Assembly (NCBI RefSeq): GCF_901000735.1 | Contig: NC_081545.1 | Location: forward strand, 19,313,335 to 19,377,334 | Reading direction: 5' to 3' | Length of the DNA stretch: 64,000 nucleotides | DNA from: Corylus avellana | Lineage: Eukaryota; Streptophyta; Magnoliopsida; Fagales; Betulaceae | Shown: in pieces, positions 34,180 to 44,107 of the stretch | Numbering within the stretch: the stretch's first letter is position 1 | Layout: each line of letters begins with the position of its first letter | Made by a program: the position numbers and the translations under genes | The notes under the pieces: model-generated | Seen by the model: only the letters and a program-made list of their open reading frames with translations | What the model was told of the DNA's origin: nothing | The model's database searches: none

Positions 34180-34748
34180 CTTAAAGTAGATGATGTCCGA
34201 AGAGTTCTCCCAAATGTCCGAATCCGTCCCTCGCTTTTGAACAGATTTCTCGATTTAACCCATAGCTTATCCTGTTTTCTCATTTTGGTCCTTCGAGTCC
34301 CTGCCGTTTTATTTTCTTTTGGTTTGACAGTTTGTTGCTTTCTTTTCTTTGATGATTGAAAGCTGACTTTTGTCGTGGTTTTTTCTTTCTTTTTTTTCTT
34401 TTTTTCATGTTTTTAAGCAGCAAATAGGAGAGGAACAAGAATCAGAAAGTTACCGTTACTTTGAATTCTTAAAATGATGGGCCAAATTCGTCCCTCGCCT
34501 TTGAACCGTTTTCTCGATTATACCCTTGACTTATCCTATTTTCTCATTTTGGTCCTAAACAATTAAATTTAGAGAAAAAAATAGATATACTCTCTCAAAC
34601 TACTGCTACATTGTCAACGTCCTTCCAAATTATCAATAATGTCAATATCCTACCTAAACTACAAATTTAATGTCAATGTTTTCCTAAGGACAAAAATATC
34701 TTTCAAAAAAAAAAAAAAAAAAGAAGCAACCTTAAATTAATAAAAAAA
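34180..34748. other. Unit backbone with the second AGCAGCAAATAGG repeat
   Basis: Corresponds to about 2490-3010 in unit A: noncoding, pyrimidine-rich on the plus strand. Confidence 0.5.
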
Positions 34749-35305
34749 GGGAAAATTATATATAAATTTCTTAGGTCAACGCGTCTTCATTAAAAACTCG
34801 TAAAGTTTTTTTTTTTTTTTTTTCGAAAATTGACTCTCTAGGTCAATCGAAACTATAATAATTCCTTACCATTAAAAATTTTTAACAGCTGTTAGGCCAC
34901 TCAAAACTCAACATTTTACCATATTAAAATATTAATTTTTTATTAATTTAATTTAAAAAATTAAATCTTTAAAAAATAAAATAAAATTTGAAGGGTGGCC
35001 AGGGNNNNNNNNNNNNNNNNNNNNNNNNNNNNNNNNNNNNNNNNNNNNNNNNNNNNNNNNNNNNNNNNNNNNNNNNNNNNNNNNNNNNNNNNNNNNNNNN
35101 NNNNNNNNNNNNNNNNNNNNNNNNNNNNNNNNNNNNNNNNNNNNNNNNNNNNNNNNNNNNNNNNNNNNNNNNNNNNNNNNNNNNNNNNNNNNNNNNNNNN
35201 NNNNNNNNNNNNNNNNNNNNNNNNNNNNNNNNNNNNNNNNNNNNNNNNNNNNNNNNNNNNNNNNNNNNNNNNNCGTTGACCTAAGGAGTTTATATATAAT
35301 TTCCC
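34749..35305. mobile_element. TIR element containing an assembly gap (unit B only)
   Basis: Ends GGGAAAATTATATATAAA and, inverted, GGGAAATTATATATAAAC, each followed by CTTAGGTCAACG about 24 bp in. Flanked by TAAAAAAA (34741-34748 and 35306-35313). Unit A lacks it. The interior is mostly the N run, so coding content cannot be judged. Confidence 0.6.
35005..35273. other. Assembly gap (269 N)
   Basis: A run of N inside a TIR element; its size appears estimated rather than a fixed 100. A GGGTGGCC phrase at its left edge hints at a fold-back sequence that was hard to assemble. Confidence 0.98.
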
Positions 35306-35927
35306 TAAAAAAAAACTATATATATATATATATATAGATATATATATATATAAGGCAATCAAAAACAATATGAAGGCGACCCCATTAGTTTCATGGGAGG
35401 TTCGAAAACCGAATAATACTAGATGTCACTCTTGTGTCATTCTAAAAATGATGTAGCTTATAAAATTACCATAGACCTTGTGATTGAATATTATTAAATT
35501 TTGAACAAGTAGTGATTTTATAAGCTACATCATTCATGGAGTGACACTAGAGGGACCACCCTTTTTTTTATTTTTTTCAATTTAAGGTTTTTAGTTTTTT
35601 TTTTTTTTTTATTTTTTTAATTTATAAGAGTTTTTTTTATTAAAAAATTATTATGGTCATGTTTATCTTTTACGAGTCTTATAAAGGATATTGACTCAAT
35701 TGTAATTTGTGAGGACATTTGCAATGCCTAGTTTGAGAAATATGTGTACTTTTCCTTTAATTTTAATTGTGACACCCAAATTTAGATTTAGAAATTGTCT
35801 TTTTGCTAGCTTCGGATGATATCCACAAATTCTCATAGTTTATAAGAGACATTGAATCCATCAATAGTTTGGATGGAACACATTGAAGAGCAGCATGTGG
35901 ACTTTTCATACTATTCTAGCAATAGTC

Positions 35928-36462
35928 GGAAAATTGTCCACTAAAATTCTTATCAATCTTGACCATTCAGTCTCATCCAACAAGTCACATGTTCTGCTCA
36001 AAATAAAATAATAAAATATTATTTTCATTTAAAAAAATAAATGTAAAACAAAATAATAAAATAAATAATTAAAAAATATGGAATAGTTGGCCAGTCCATT
36101 TTCCCCATAGGGTTGGGCGGCCACCCCAGCTCAGCCATGGGGGTGGCCAAGGGCCAGTTGAGGGTGGCTCCATGGCCCTTGAGGGTGGTTCGGCCAGACA
36201 CTGGGGCCAAATCCAAAAAAGAATTGATTTATGGGTTTGCCCATAAGGGATGGCCGAACCACCCTTAGGGCCCTAGGGGGTGGCCGAAGCCACCCCGAAA
36301 GACCAGTTGGGGGTGGCCGGCCACCCCCTAGGGGAAAATGGGGTGGCCAACCACCCCATATATTTTTAATTATTTATTTTATTATTTTATTTTGAGTGGA
36401 ACAAGAGGCTTGTTAGTGGCTGTTGGATTAAATGATCTGAAATGATGAAATTTTTGATGGGA
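35928..36462. mobile_element. Mutator-type MITE, unit B copy
   Basis: Orthologue of 3640-4145. The left end GGAAAATTGTCCACTAAAA follows AGCAATAGTC (compare AGCAATAACT in unit A). The right end lost about 15 bp including the TIR tip. The centre has the same GGGGTGGCC/GGCCACCCC fold-back. Confidence 0.7.
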
Positions 36463-36582
36463 AAACTAGGTATCCTGAATCTCTTATTTTTTGAGCAAAT
36501 CCATCGATAAAGTACACCTTATCCATTGTAACCATTAACGTTGAAGATAAACATGGATCAATTATCATGCTAAACTTATGGT

Positions 36583-37480
36583 TAGGGGTGTAAACGAGCC
36601 GAGCTTGGGCTGTCCAGGCTCGGCTCATTTATTTTTGGGCCAGGCTCGAGCTCGACTCGGGCCCGACTTTGCTGCTCGAGCTCGGCTCGACATTGTTGGA
36701 ACCCTGTTCGAGCTCGAGCTCGAGCTCGTCAATTTTGCTTGAGCTCGAGCTCGACTGTTTGTTTTTTTTTGTTTTTTTTTTTTTGGTAATTTAAGTGTAT
36801 TAGATTACAAAAATCATCCATACAGAATATTTTGCACCTTAAAATACTAAAGAACATTAACAAACATAACAGATTAATGTCAACCTTACAATTAAAACTA
36901 ACAAAATCAACTAAAATGCTAAAGAACATTAAACAAACATAACAAATTAATCTCAACATTACAATCATCCATACAGAATCAACTAAAATGTTAAAGAACA
37001 TTAAACAAATATAACATATTAATCTCCACCTCACAATTCCATACATAATCAACTAAAATTTTAAAAAATAGTTATTAATGATAATATATATATATATATA
37101 TATATTTCTTATATGTTTTTATATTAATATATACATATATTATATATATAATATATATACACACATATGCATAAATAAAAAAATAAAAAAACAAAGGTAT
37201 ATAATATATTTGTTATTATTGAGTAAATGAGTAATGTTGATTATATATTGTTATTTGTTACTTGATAAAAAAATATACGAGCCGAGCCTAATAAGCGAGG
37301 CGAGCCTTATACGAGCCGAGCTCACGAGCTTAGTCGAGCCGAGCTTCCTTCGTTTAATATTCGAGCCAGAATTTGTGTTCACGAAGCACTTCATTTAATA
37401 TTTGAGTCGAGCACGAACCGAACTTATGCGAGCCGAGCCCGAGCTTGCTCGCGAGACGCTTCACTCACTTAATAACCCTA
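36583..37480. mobile_element. hAT-like element rich in GAGCTCGAGC, left copy of a flanking pair
   Basis: Starts TAGGGGTGTAAACGAGCC and ends, inverted, TAGGGTTATTAAGTGAGTG. The left flank is CTTATGGT (36575-36582), but the right flank is GTTGCAGC, which does not match. The matching partner, GTTATGGT, is at 42501-42508, after a second copy of the same element. It contains a 270-bp stretch (about 36780-37050) repeated almost identically at 41833-42105. Same superfamily as 22449-23077. Confidence 0.75.
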
Positions 37481-38760
37481 GTTGCAGCACCGCCCTTGTG
37501 GGAAGGAAAAAGAAAAAAAAAAAATGAGGAAGAAGGAGAGGGACAGCTTCGTGGGAGAAGGAGAACTTTTGATAAAATTAAAAAATAAAAATAAAAAAAA
37601 ATAAAAAGGAAAGAAGAGGGAAAAAGCTTAATTAAGAGAGATCTCCCGCTCCAAATAATTTTCTCCCGCTCATTTTTTTAGTGACATGCCAATATTTGAC
37701 ACATCAAAAAATTCTTGACGTGTCACATGTAACATGTGAAGAAAATTTTTTTCTTGACATGCTACATGTGACATGTCAAGAATTTTTTGACATGTCACCA
37801 GTAGACACGTCAAAAAATTATTGACGTGTCAAATGTAACACGTCAATAATTTTGTTTCCTACTATTTTTTTTAAACACATAATTAATATTATTAATTAAT
37901 TAATTATTGAAGTGTGAAATAGTGGCACGTCAATAATTATTGATGTGTCAAAATGTGACACGTCAAGAAATTATTGACGTGTTACATGTGACACGTCAAG
38001 AAAATATATTGAAAATAATAAGAGAAAAAATTATATGAGCACCTTTTTTTTTAAAAAAAAAATACTATATACTTAAGACTAAGAGAATATATATATATGT
38101 ATTAATATTCTAGATTGTTAATACTAAAAAACACTTTAATTTTTTAGTTTATAACACTCCTACAATATTGAAAACGTGATATAGCCATAATAATTTTTTC
38201 AAAATAAATTAAAAGAGTACAAGCCACAAAAAATATGTACATATTTATCATTGTCTATAAACATTTAATAGCTAATGCATAAAAGTGTTAAGCGACTCCC
38301 ATCAAAAAAATGAGTGTTAAGAGACTCTTATATAATTATACACATTTATAGGGTATACAAATTAAATTTTGTTACCTACTATTTTTTTTTTAAAACACAT
38401 AATTAATATTATTAATTTATTAATTTTTGACGTGTGAAATTGTGATATGTCAATAATTATTAACGTGTAAAAATGACACGTAAATAAATAATGACATGTT
38501 ATTTTGACATATCAATAATTATTGACGTAACAAATTTGAGGAGGCCCCCACCCATTTTTATTTTTTTTTAAGTAATAATGATTTGGGTTCTGTTCTACCT
38601 GTCCAGCCTACATCATCAGTGATCTATTACTTCGGTTGACTAGCTAGAAAGCCTAGAAAGGGCACGTAGAAGCCTACCAGCCTCTTATTTTTCTTTCTTT
38701 CATTCTTTCATTCTTTCATGTCATTCATATTGCAATGGCAGGCAAACCCAATTGATAGAA
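37481..38760. other. Noncoding block upstream of the UGT74 gene with palindromic repeats
   Basis: At about 37676-38005 and 38425-38530 the sequence is built of inverted pairs of TTGACGTGTCA / TGACACGTCAA spaced by 5-8 bp, similar to the array at 54410-54800. From 38570 it becomes ordinary promoter-like sequence. No gene before 38836. Confidence 0.5.
37676..38005. repeat. Array of palindromic (T)TGACGTGTCA units
   Basis: At least six inverted pairs such as TTGACGTGTCACATGTAACATGT and GACACGTCAAG. Each pair could fold into a hairpin. They resemble the subterminal repeats of CACTA elements, and the related array at 54410-54800 does follow a CACTA end; here no CACTA terminus was found. Confidence 0.7.
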
Positions 38761-38779
38761 AGACATCTATGCCTCTTCC

Positions 38780-38786
38780 TATAAAT
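38780..38786 (+). promoter_or_regulatory. TATA box of the UGT74-like gene
   Basis: TATAAAT, 50 bp before the chosen ATG at 38836. Confidence 0.55.
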
Positions 38787-38835
38787 CAGAGATTGAATAC
38801 ATTCATGAGACTATGAGAGTGAATTGATTAAAGAG

Positions 38836-41249
38836 ATGGAAGGGAAAAAATATCGAGCCCATGTTGTCGCGCTACCTTATCCAACACAAGGCCACATAAA
38901 CCCGATGCTCCAATTCTCTAAGCGATTGGCCTCCAAAGGGGTTAAAGCTACACTTGCCACCACCGTCTTCATCTACAACTCCATGCAGCCCCCATCATCG
39001 GAATCCGTCCAGTTTGACACAATCTCCGACGGCCACGACGAAGGCGGCTTTGCCCAAGCCGAGAGCATCCCCTCCTATCTCGCTCGAATGGAAGCCATCG
39101 GCTCTAAAACGTTAGCCGACATCATTATAAAGAACAAAGACACTGCACACCCGGTTGATTGCATAATATATGATCCCTTTTTGCCTTGGGCTTTGGAGGT
39201 AGCCAAAAAGTTTGGCTTAGTTGGAGCCGCTTTCTTCACTCAAACTTGTGCTGTTAATCTCATATACTATTATGTGCATCATGGATTACTTAAGCTCCCG
39301 ATTTCTTCCACGCCCATCTCTATTCCTGGTCTGCCGCCGCTTGAGCTTCAAGACATGCCATCTTTTGTTAGTGTGTCTGGCTCGTATCCAGCTTACTTTG
39401 AGATGGTGCTAAATCAATTTTCTAACACCGACAAAGCTGATTGGGTTCTTGTCAATACCTTCTACAAGCTCGAGGTTGAGGTGGGTTTTGTTATATATTG
39501 CATATATATTTTCAACTTTATGAATCTACTTGGAAATCATGTGGAATTGAACTTATCAGACAAATCACTTTATTTTCTATTATATTTGCCTTTATTCCAC
39601 ACCCCCACATTTAAAAGCTTTATCCCTCTTTAGTTTTTTTCTTTTTTCTTTTTTTCTACGTTGTCTCTTCTTCTAGTAATTCTAGGACTACTACTTTTCC
39701 TTTGTCTCTTTTCTCTCTTTTTAGGTTTCACATATGACATAACTATATCTTTTTTGTTTACTTATATAAAAAGTTTACCACCTATATATAAAATAGGATA
39801 AACTTCACTTAAGACCCTTAAACTATCACTAATTTTGAGAAGACACTTAAATTTCAAAAACTTTCAATTTCATCTCATGAATTTTTAATTTGATGCAATG
39901 TACCTCTTCTGTCAATTTTTAGACATTAAAAGTGATAAAATGACTTTTATACCCCTGTCATTTTTATAAAATTCTAGATTTATTCTTAATTTCAAATTAA
40001 AAATTAAAATAATTGAAAAGGTAATTTGATCTTTTTAATGATTTCTGTAAGTGTTTAACGGCCAAAAATGATGGAAGGGTTGGGAGTGAAATTGAGAGTT
40101 TTTAAAATTTGGGAAGTCTTCTCAAAACGCATATATAGTAATTCAATGATCCTAAGTGCATGAAGTTATCCCTCTAAAATAGCTTGAAAATCATAAACTT
40201 ATTTTTTTGGGTGATTTTATAGATTTTAGTCTAATATATAATTGAAGTACTTCTAAGGATAGATTTTACAAAGTGCCCTAAAAGATTAGAATTAATTAAG
40301 GAAAAAGATCAAGTTGCAGAATTAAGGTTGTCACTCTCATCATGTGTTCAATTATATTCAAAAGTTGTTTGTTTTTACATGAAACTTTGCTTCAATACGT
40401 CCAAGCAGCAAAACAAAGACACATGCAAGGAATAATTCAACTTTAGTAACTCAGTAATTACCTTTGTATTGATAAAAAGTTGATTATATATATTGTGCTT
40501 TATCATAACAGGTTGTGGATTCAATGTCGAAAGTGTGTCCATTATTGACAATTGGCCCAACAATTCCATCTATCTACTTGGACAACCGTGTGGAAAACGA
40601 CAATGACTATGGGCTTAACCTTTTCACAATAGACGACTTGTCAGTTTGCACTGATTGGCTCAACACTAAGCCAGCAGGATCTGTTGTTTATGTGTCGTTT
40701 GGCAGCCTCGCCCATTTAAGCAACAAGCAAATGGAGGAGTTGGCGTTTGGTTTAAAGGGAAGCAATTTCTATTTCTTGTGGGTGGTTAAAGCTTCGGAGG
40801 GGGAAAAGCTCCCGGAAAATTTTGTGGAAGAGATGGGCCATAAGGGGTTGGTGGTGAAATGGAGCCCCCAAGTAGAAGTGCTATCGAGTAAGGGCGTTGG
40901 GTGCTTTTTTACGCACGGCGGGTGGAATTCAACCCTTGAGGCATTGTGCTTGGGAGTGCCGATGGTGGTGATGCCACAATGGACGGATCAACCCACAAAT
41001 GCCAAGTTTGTTGAGGATGTGTGGAAGGTGGGAGTTAGGGTTGAGGTGGATGAGAATGGCGTTGTGGGGAGAGAAGAGATTGAGTCATGCATTAGGAAAG
41101 TAATGGAGGGAGAGAGAGGAAAAGAAATGAAAGAGAATGCTAAGAAATGGAGTAATTTGGCTATTGAGGCAGTGAGTGAGGATGGCACTTCCGACAAGAA
41201 CATTGAGGAATTTGTATCTAAATTGATCAAAGCAAGCCCAATGGTGTGA
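38836..41249 (+). CDS. UGT74-like UDP-glycosyltransferase, two exons
   Basis: Exons 38836-39480 and 40512-41249 join in phase 0 (GAG|GTGGGT donor, AACAG acceptor) into 460 residues, the family's usual length. Catalytic His is in PYPTQGHINPM (H20) and the activating Asp in IIYDPFLPW (D113). The PSPG box is at 332-375, from WSPQVEVLSS to MPQWTDQ, ending in Gln as expected for UDP-glucose. The usual HCGWNS is HGGWNS here (Cys to Gly). The intron position is that of group L/UGT74 genes, whose members glucosylate carboxyl or hydroxyl groups of salicylate, auxins, thiohydroximates and terpenoids; the substrate here is unknown. The intron holds a Mutator-type MITE (39796-40172). The ATG at 38836 is the first one after the TATA box in this frame. 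No sister copy exists in units A or C. Confidence 0.93.
39796..40172. mobile_element. Mutator-type MITE in the UGT74 intron
   Basis: Ends GGATAAACTTCACTTAAG and, inverted, GGGATAACTTCATGCACTTA. Flanked by TATAAAATA (39787-39795) and TCTAAAATA (40173-40181), a 9-bp duplication with one change. Arms of about 100 bp contain paired phrases (TTTTGAGAAGACACTTAAAT / GTTTTGAGAAGACTTCC, inverted). Confidence 0.7.
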
Positions 41250-41260
41250 TCCATTTTTAG

Positions 41261-41266
41261 AATAAA
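41261..41266 (+). terminator. Possible polyadenylation signal of the UGT74 gene
   Basis: AATAAA, 12 bp after the stop. It is close to the coding end, so a weaker downstream signal may be the one used. Confidence 0.35.
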
Positions 41267-41724
41267 ACCATTTGGCATTTTCCAAAATAAGTCCAGCAGT
41301 TTTATAACTATTATAAATTTCTAGGAGCTATATATATTAATTCAGTAAAGTTAGCATGATGTTTTGAGTTAGAACTTTCATCATGGCTTATATAGGTGTA
41401 TGCTTGGAATGTTAGTTATTAAACACTATCTATTAAGGTTTTGAGCTACAAGCGATTATTTTCTATGATCTTGTGATGCTTGTTTTTCAATCAACTGATC
41501 AAATATGCGGTGAATGATTTATTAGACCCTCATAATATTTCACAGCAAACTAAGTTCACTTCTACTCTTTAATTTTCCCCATCTTCATCCTCTAATACTT
41601 GACAATTCAAATAACAAAATCAAGATTAAAAGACGAGCGGACCTACTTGTTGGAGTTGGGGGGCAGGGGAGCATTATACCCCCAACGAAATTTTTTGAAA
41701 TTCTTCTTAAAATATACATTTTTT
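41267..41724. other. 3' flank of the UGT74 gene up to the gap
   Basis: AT-rich, no gene and no recognised repeat. GGGGGCAGGGGAGC.. near 41660 precedes a T-run at the gap edge. Confidence 0.5.
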
Positions 41725-41824
41725 NNNNNNNNNNNNNNNNNNNNNNNNNNNNNNNNNNNNNNNNNNNNNNNNNNNNNNNNNNNNNNNNNNNNNNNNNNNN
41801 NNNNNNNNNNNNNNNNNNNNNNNN
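41725..41824. other. Assembly gap (100 N, unknown size)
   Basis: Exactly 100 N. It replaces the left part of the second GAGCTCGAGC-rich hAT-like element, so the join between the UGT74 block and UGT71 copy B is not proven. Confidence 0.98.
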
Positions 41825-42500
41825 TTTTTTTGTTTTTTTGGTAATTTAAGTGTATTAGATTACAAAAATCATCCATACAGAATATTTTGCACCTTAAAAT
41901 ACTAAAGAACATTAACAAACATAACATATTAATGTCAACCTTACAATTAAAACTAACAAAATCAACTAAAATGCTAAAGAACATTAAACAAACATAACAA
42001 ATTAATCCCAACATTACAATCATCCATACAGAATCAACTAAAATGTTAAAGAACATTAAACAAATATAACATATTAATCTCCACCTCACAATTCCATACA
42101 TAAAGAACTAACATAATCAAATTAATGATAACACACACATATATATATATATACGCACATATGCATAAATAATTTTTTTTTTTTTTTTAAAAAAAACAAA
42201 GCTATATAATATATTTGTTATTATTGAGTAAATGAGTAATGTTGATTATATATTATTATTTGTTACTTGATAAAAAATATACGAGCCGAGCCTAATAAGC
42301 GAGGCGAGCCTTATACGAGCCGAGCTCACGAGCTACTCACGAGCTTAGCCGAGTCGAGCCGAGCTTGCTTCGTTTAATATTCAAGCCAGGATTTGTGTTC
42401 ACGAAGCGCTTCATTTAATATTCGAGTCGAGTACGAGCCGAGCTTATGCGAGCCGAGCCCGAGCTTGCTCGCAAGACGCTTCGCTCACTTAACAGCCTTA
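41825..42500. mobile_element. hAT-like element rich in GAGCCGAGC, right copy of the flanking pair (left part in gap)
   Basis: The sequence from 41833 on matches 36780 to about 37480 closely. It ends, inverted, TAAGGCTGTTAAGTGAGCG and is followed by GTTATGGT (42501-42508), which pairs with CTTATGGT before the left copy. Backbone then resumes with ACCAGCTTTAACACC, as in units A and C. Confidence 0.75.
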
Positions 42501-42604
42501 GTTATGGTACCAGCTTTAACACCGATGCTAATTACGATGCATTGATAAAGGAAAAAAACAGAAAGAGAAAACCTTGAAAGTTGAAAAGGTGCATCAATCT
42601 TTCA

Positions 42605-44053
42605 CTACAACGTTGATTCAACATTGTTTCCCAGCATACTCTCAATCAACCGTCCAATTGAAGCAAAAGAAGATCCGCCGTTCACTACAGCCTTCCTACT
42701 CTTTTCACTCATCTCTTTCACCCTCTTCCTCACCTCACTCTCACCGTCCATCAAACACTTGACTGCCTTTTCAATCTCCTCCGCCGCCACAACCTCACCC
42801 CCGAGCCTATAATCCAATTTCAGCTCCACAGCTAAACCCAGATCCCTCACCATCAGAAAGGAATTGATTTGCTGCTCCGCGTAAATCGGCCACGCGGCAA
42901 TAGGCACGCCATGCCACAGGCTCTCCAAGATCGAGTTCCACCCACAATGCGATACGAACCCTCCGATTGCCTTGTGGGCCAGGACCTCCACTTGTGGGGC
43001 CCACCCACATATCATTCCGATTTCTCTCGTCCTTTCCAGGAATCCTACGGGTAAGACCTCCTCGAGATTCGGCCTATCTGACGGCGCTGCAACCTTCTCA
43101 CCTGGTGGGGATTCCAAAGAATCCAAACGCACGGACCAGATGAACCGGTGCCCACTCCGCTCGAGCGCAAGCGCGGTCTCCTTCAACTGCGGCGCACTGA
43201 AGCTCCCCCAGCTCCCAAAACATAAGAACACCACGGATGATGGAGGCTGATCGTCGAGCCACTTCCTGATCTTCTCATGTTCCGCCTCATTCGCCTCCGA
43301 ATTTATCTCACCCTTGAGGTTAATTAACGGCCCAACTCCGTAAACAGGAGGGATCCCATCAGCCAAAAACGAGCTGAACGCATGGGATTCCAGCTCATGA
43401 AACGAATTGACGAGAATACCGTTGGCCTCTTTGTACTTTCTACCATGATTGACCATGGAGATGTACCCACCTTCTTTGTTGAAAGCGAATGAAGGCAAAG
43501 CGCTAGAAGGAACCGAGTTGACATAACTCGGTATGATGGACGACTCAGGATCCGACTCACTAAACTCGACACCGACCTGGTCATGCCGGGTCGGAAGGTA
43601 GAGCATGTAGCCAAGAAAGGCTGCATTACTAGGGTAGTACACATAAGATGGGACACCGAGCTCGTGTGCCACGTCGATCATGGCGGTGCAAAACATATCC
43701 ACCACCAACCCGGCAAGCGGAATGGAATTGGATAACACGCTGCCGATGATAGCTTCTTTGACATGGGATTTGTGGCTTTCAATGAAATCGGTGACAAATT
43801 TTTCAACAGAGCTGAGGAAAACCTCTCCCGGAGGAGGATCTACTGGGGGAAGAAGAATACATTTTATGCGGGTGTGGGAGGCAGTGATTGATTGAATGAA
43901 GGCATCCAAGATGTTCGCAAATGGTGACTTTATGACGAGAACGGTGATGGAGAGACGATCATCCCGTTCAATCAAACACTTTGCGAACTCGATTAATGAT
44001 ACGAGGTGACCGACTCCAGGGGCAGGGACGAACACGAGCTCTGCTCTCCTCAT
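42605..44053 (-). CDS. UGT71-like UDP-glycosyltransferase, unit B copy
   Basis: Intronless, 482 residues. His16 lies in PAPGVGHLVS; the Asp is in LVVDMFC; PSPG box at 351-394, from WAPQVEVLAH to WPIYAEQ, with HCGWNS and Gln last (UDP-glucose type). Its acceptor half is closer to copy C than to copy A (YVYYPSNAAFLGYMLYLPTR against YVFFPSNAACLGFLLYMPTR). A four-codon insertion relative to A and C gives VRLDSLESPPG, from a 12-bp duplication near 43118. Frame and key residues are intact, so a working enzyme is likely. The plus-strand UGT74-like gene lies downstream of its stop, 1.4 kb away by sequence and across the 41725 gap. Confidence 0.95.
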   Translation of the reverse strand: MRRAELVFVPAPGVGHLVSLIEFAKCLIERDDRLSITVLVIKSPFANILDAFIQSITASHTRIKCILLPPVDPPPGEVFLSSVEKFVTDFIESHKSHVKEAIIGSVLSNSIPLAGLVVDMFCTAMIDVAHELGVPSYVYYPSNAAFLGYMLYLPTRHDQVGVEFSESDPESSIIPSYVNSVPSSALPSFAFNKEGGYISMVNHGRKYKEANGILVNSFHELESHAFSSFLADGIPPVYGVGPLINLKGEINSEANEAEHEKIRKWLDDQPPSSVVFLCFGSWGSFSAPQLKETALALERSGHRFIWSVRLDSLESPPGEKVAAPSDRPNLEEVLPVGFLERTREIGMICGWAPQVEVLAHKAIGGFVSHCGWNSILESLWHGVPIAAWPIYAEQQINSFLMVRDLGLAVELKLDYRLGGEVVAAEEIEKAVKCLMDGESEVRKRVKEMSEKSRKAVVNGGSSFASIGRLIESMLGNNVESTL

Positions 44054-44098
44054 CTGTCAATCTTAATTGATTACTGGTTGCGACGTGATCGATGATCC

Positions 44099-44107
44099 CC
44101 TTTTATA
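44099..44107 (-). promoter_or_regulatory. TATA box of UGT71 copy B
   Basis: TATAAAAGG on the minus strand, 46 bp before the ATG, in the same context as the other two copies. Confidence 0.7.

Noticed and set aside
34961..35368. Open frames running through N
   Set aside because: They exist only because N codons do not terminate translation.
36021..36216. Short proteins from the GGGGTGGCC fold-back regions (also at 3780-3990 and 57090-57330)
   Set aside because: These are the centres of Mutator-type MITEs; frames are not kept between copies.
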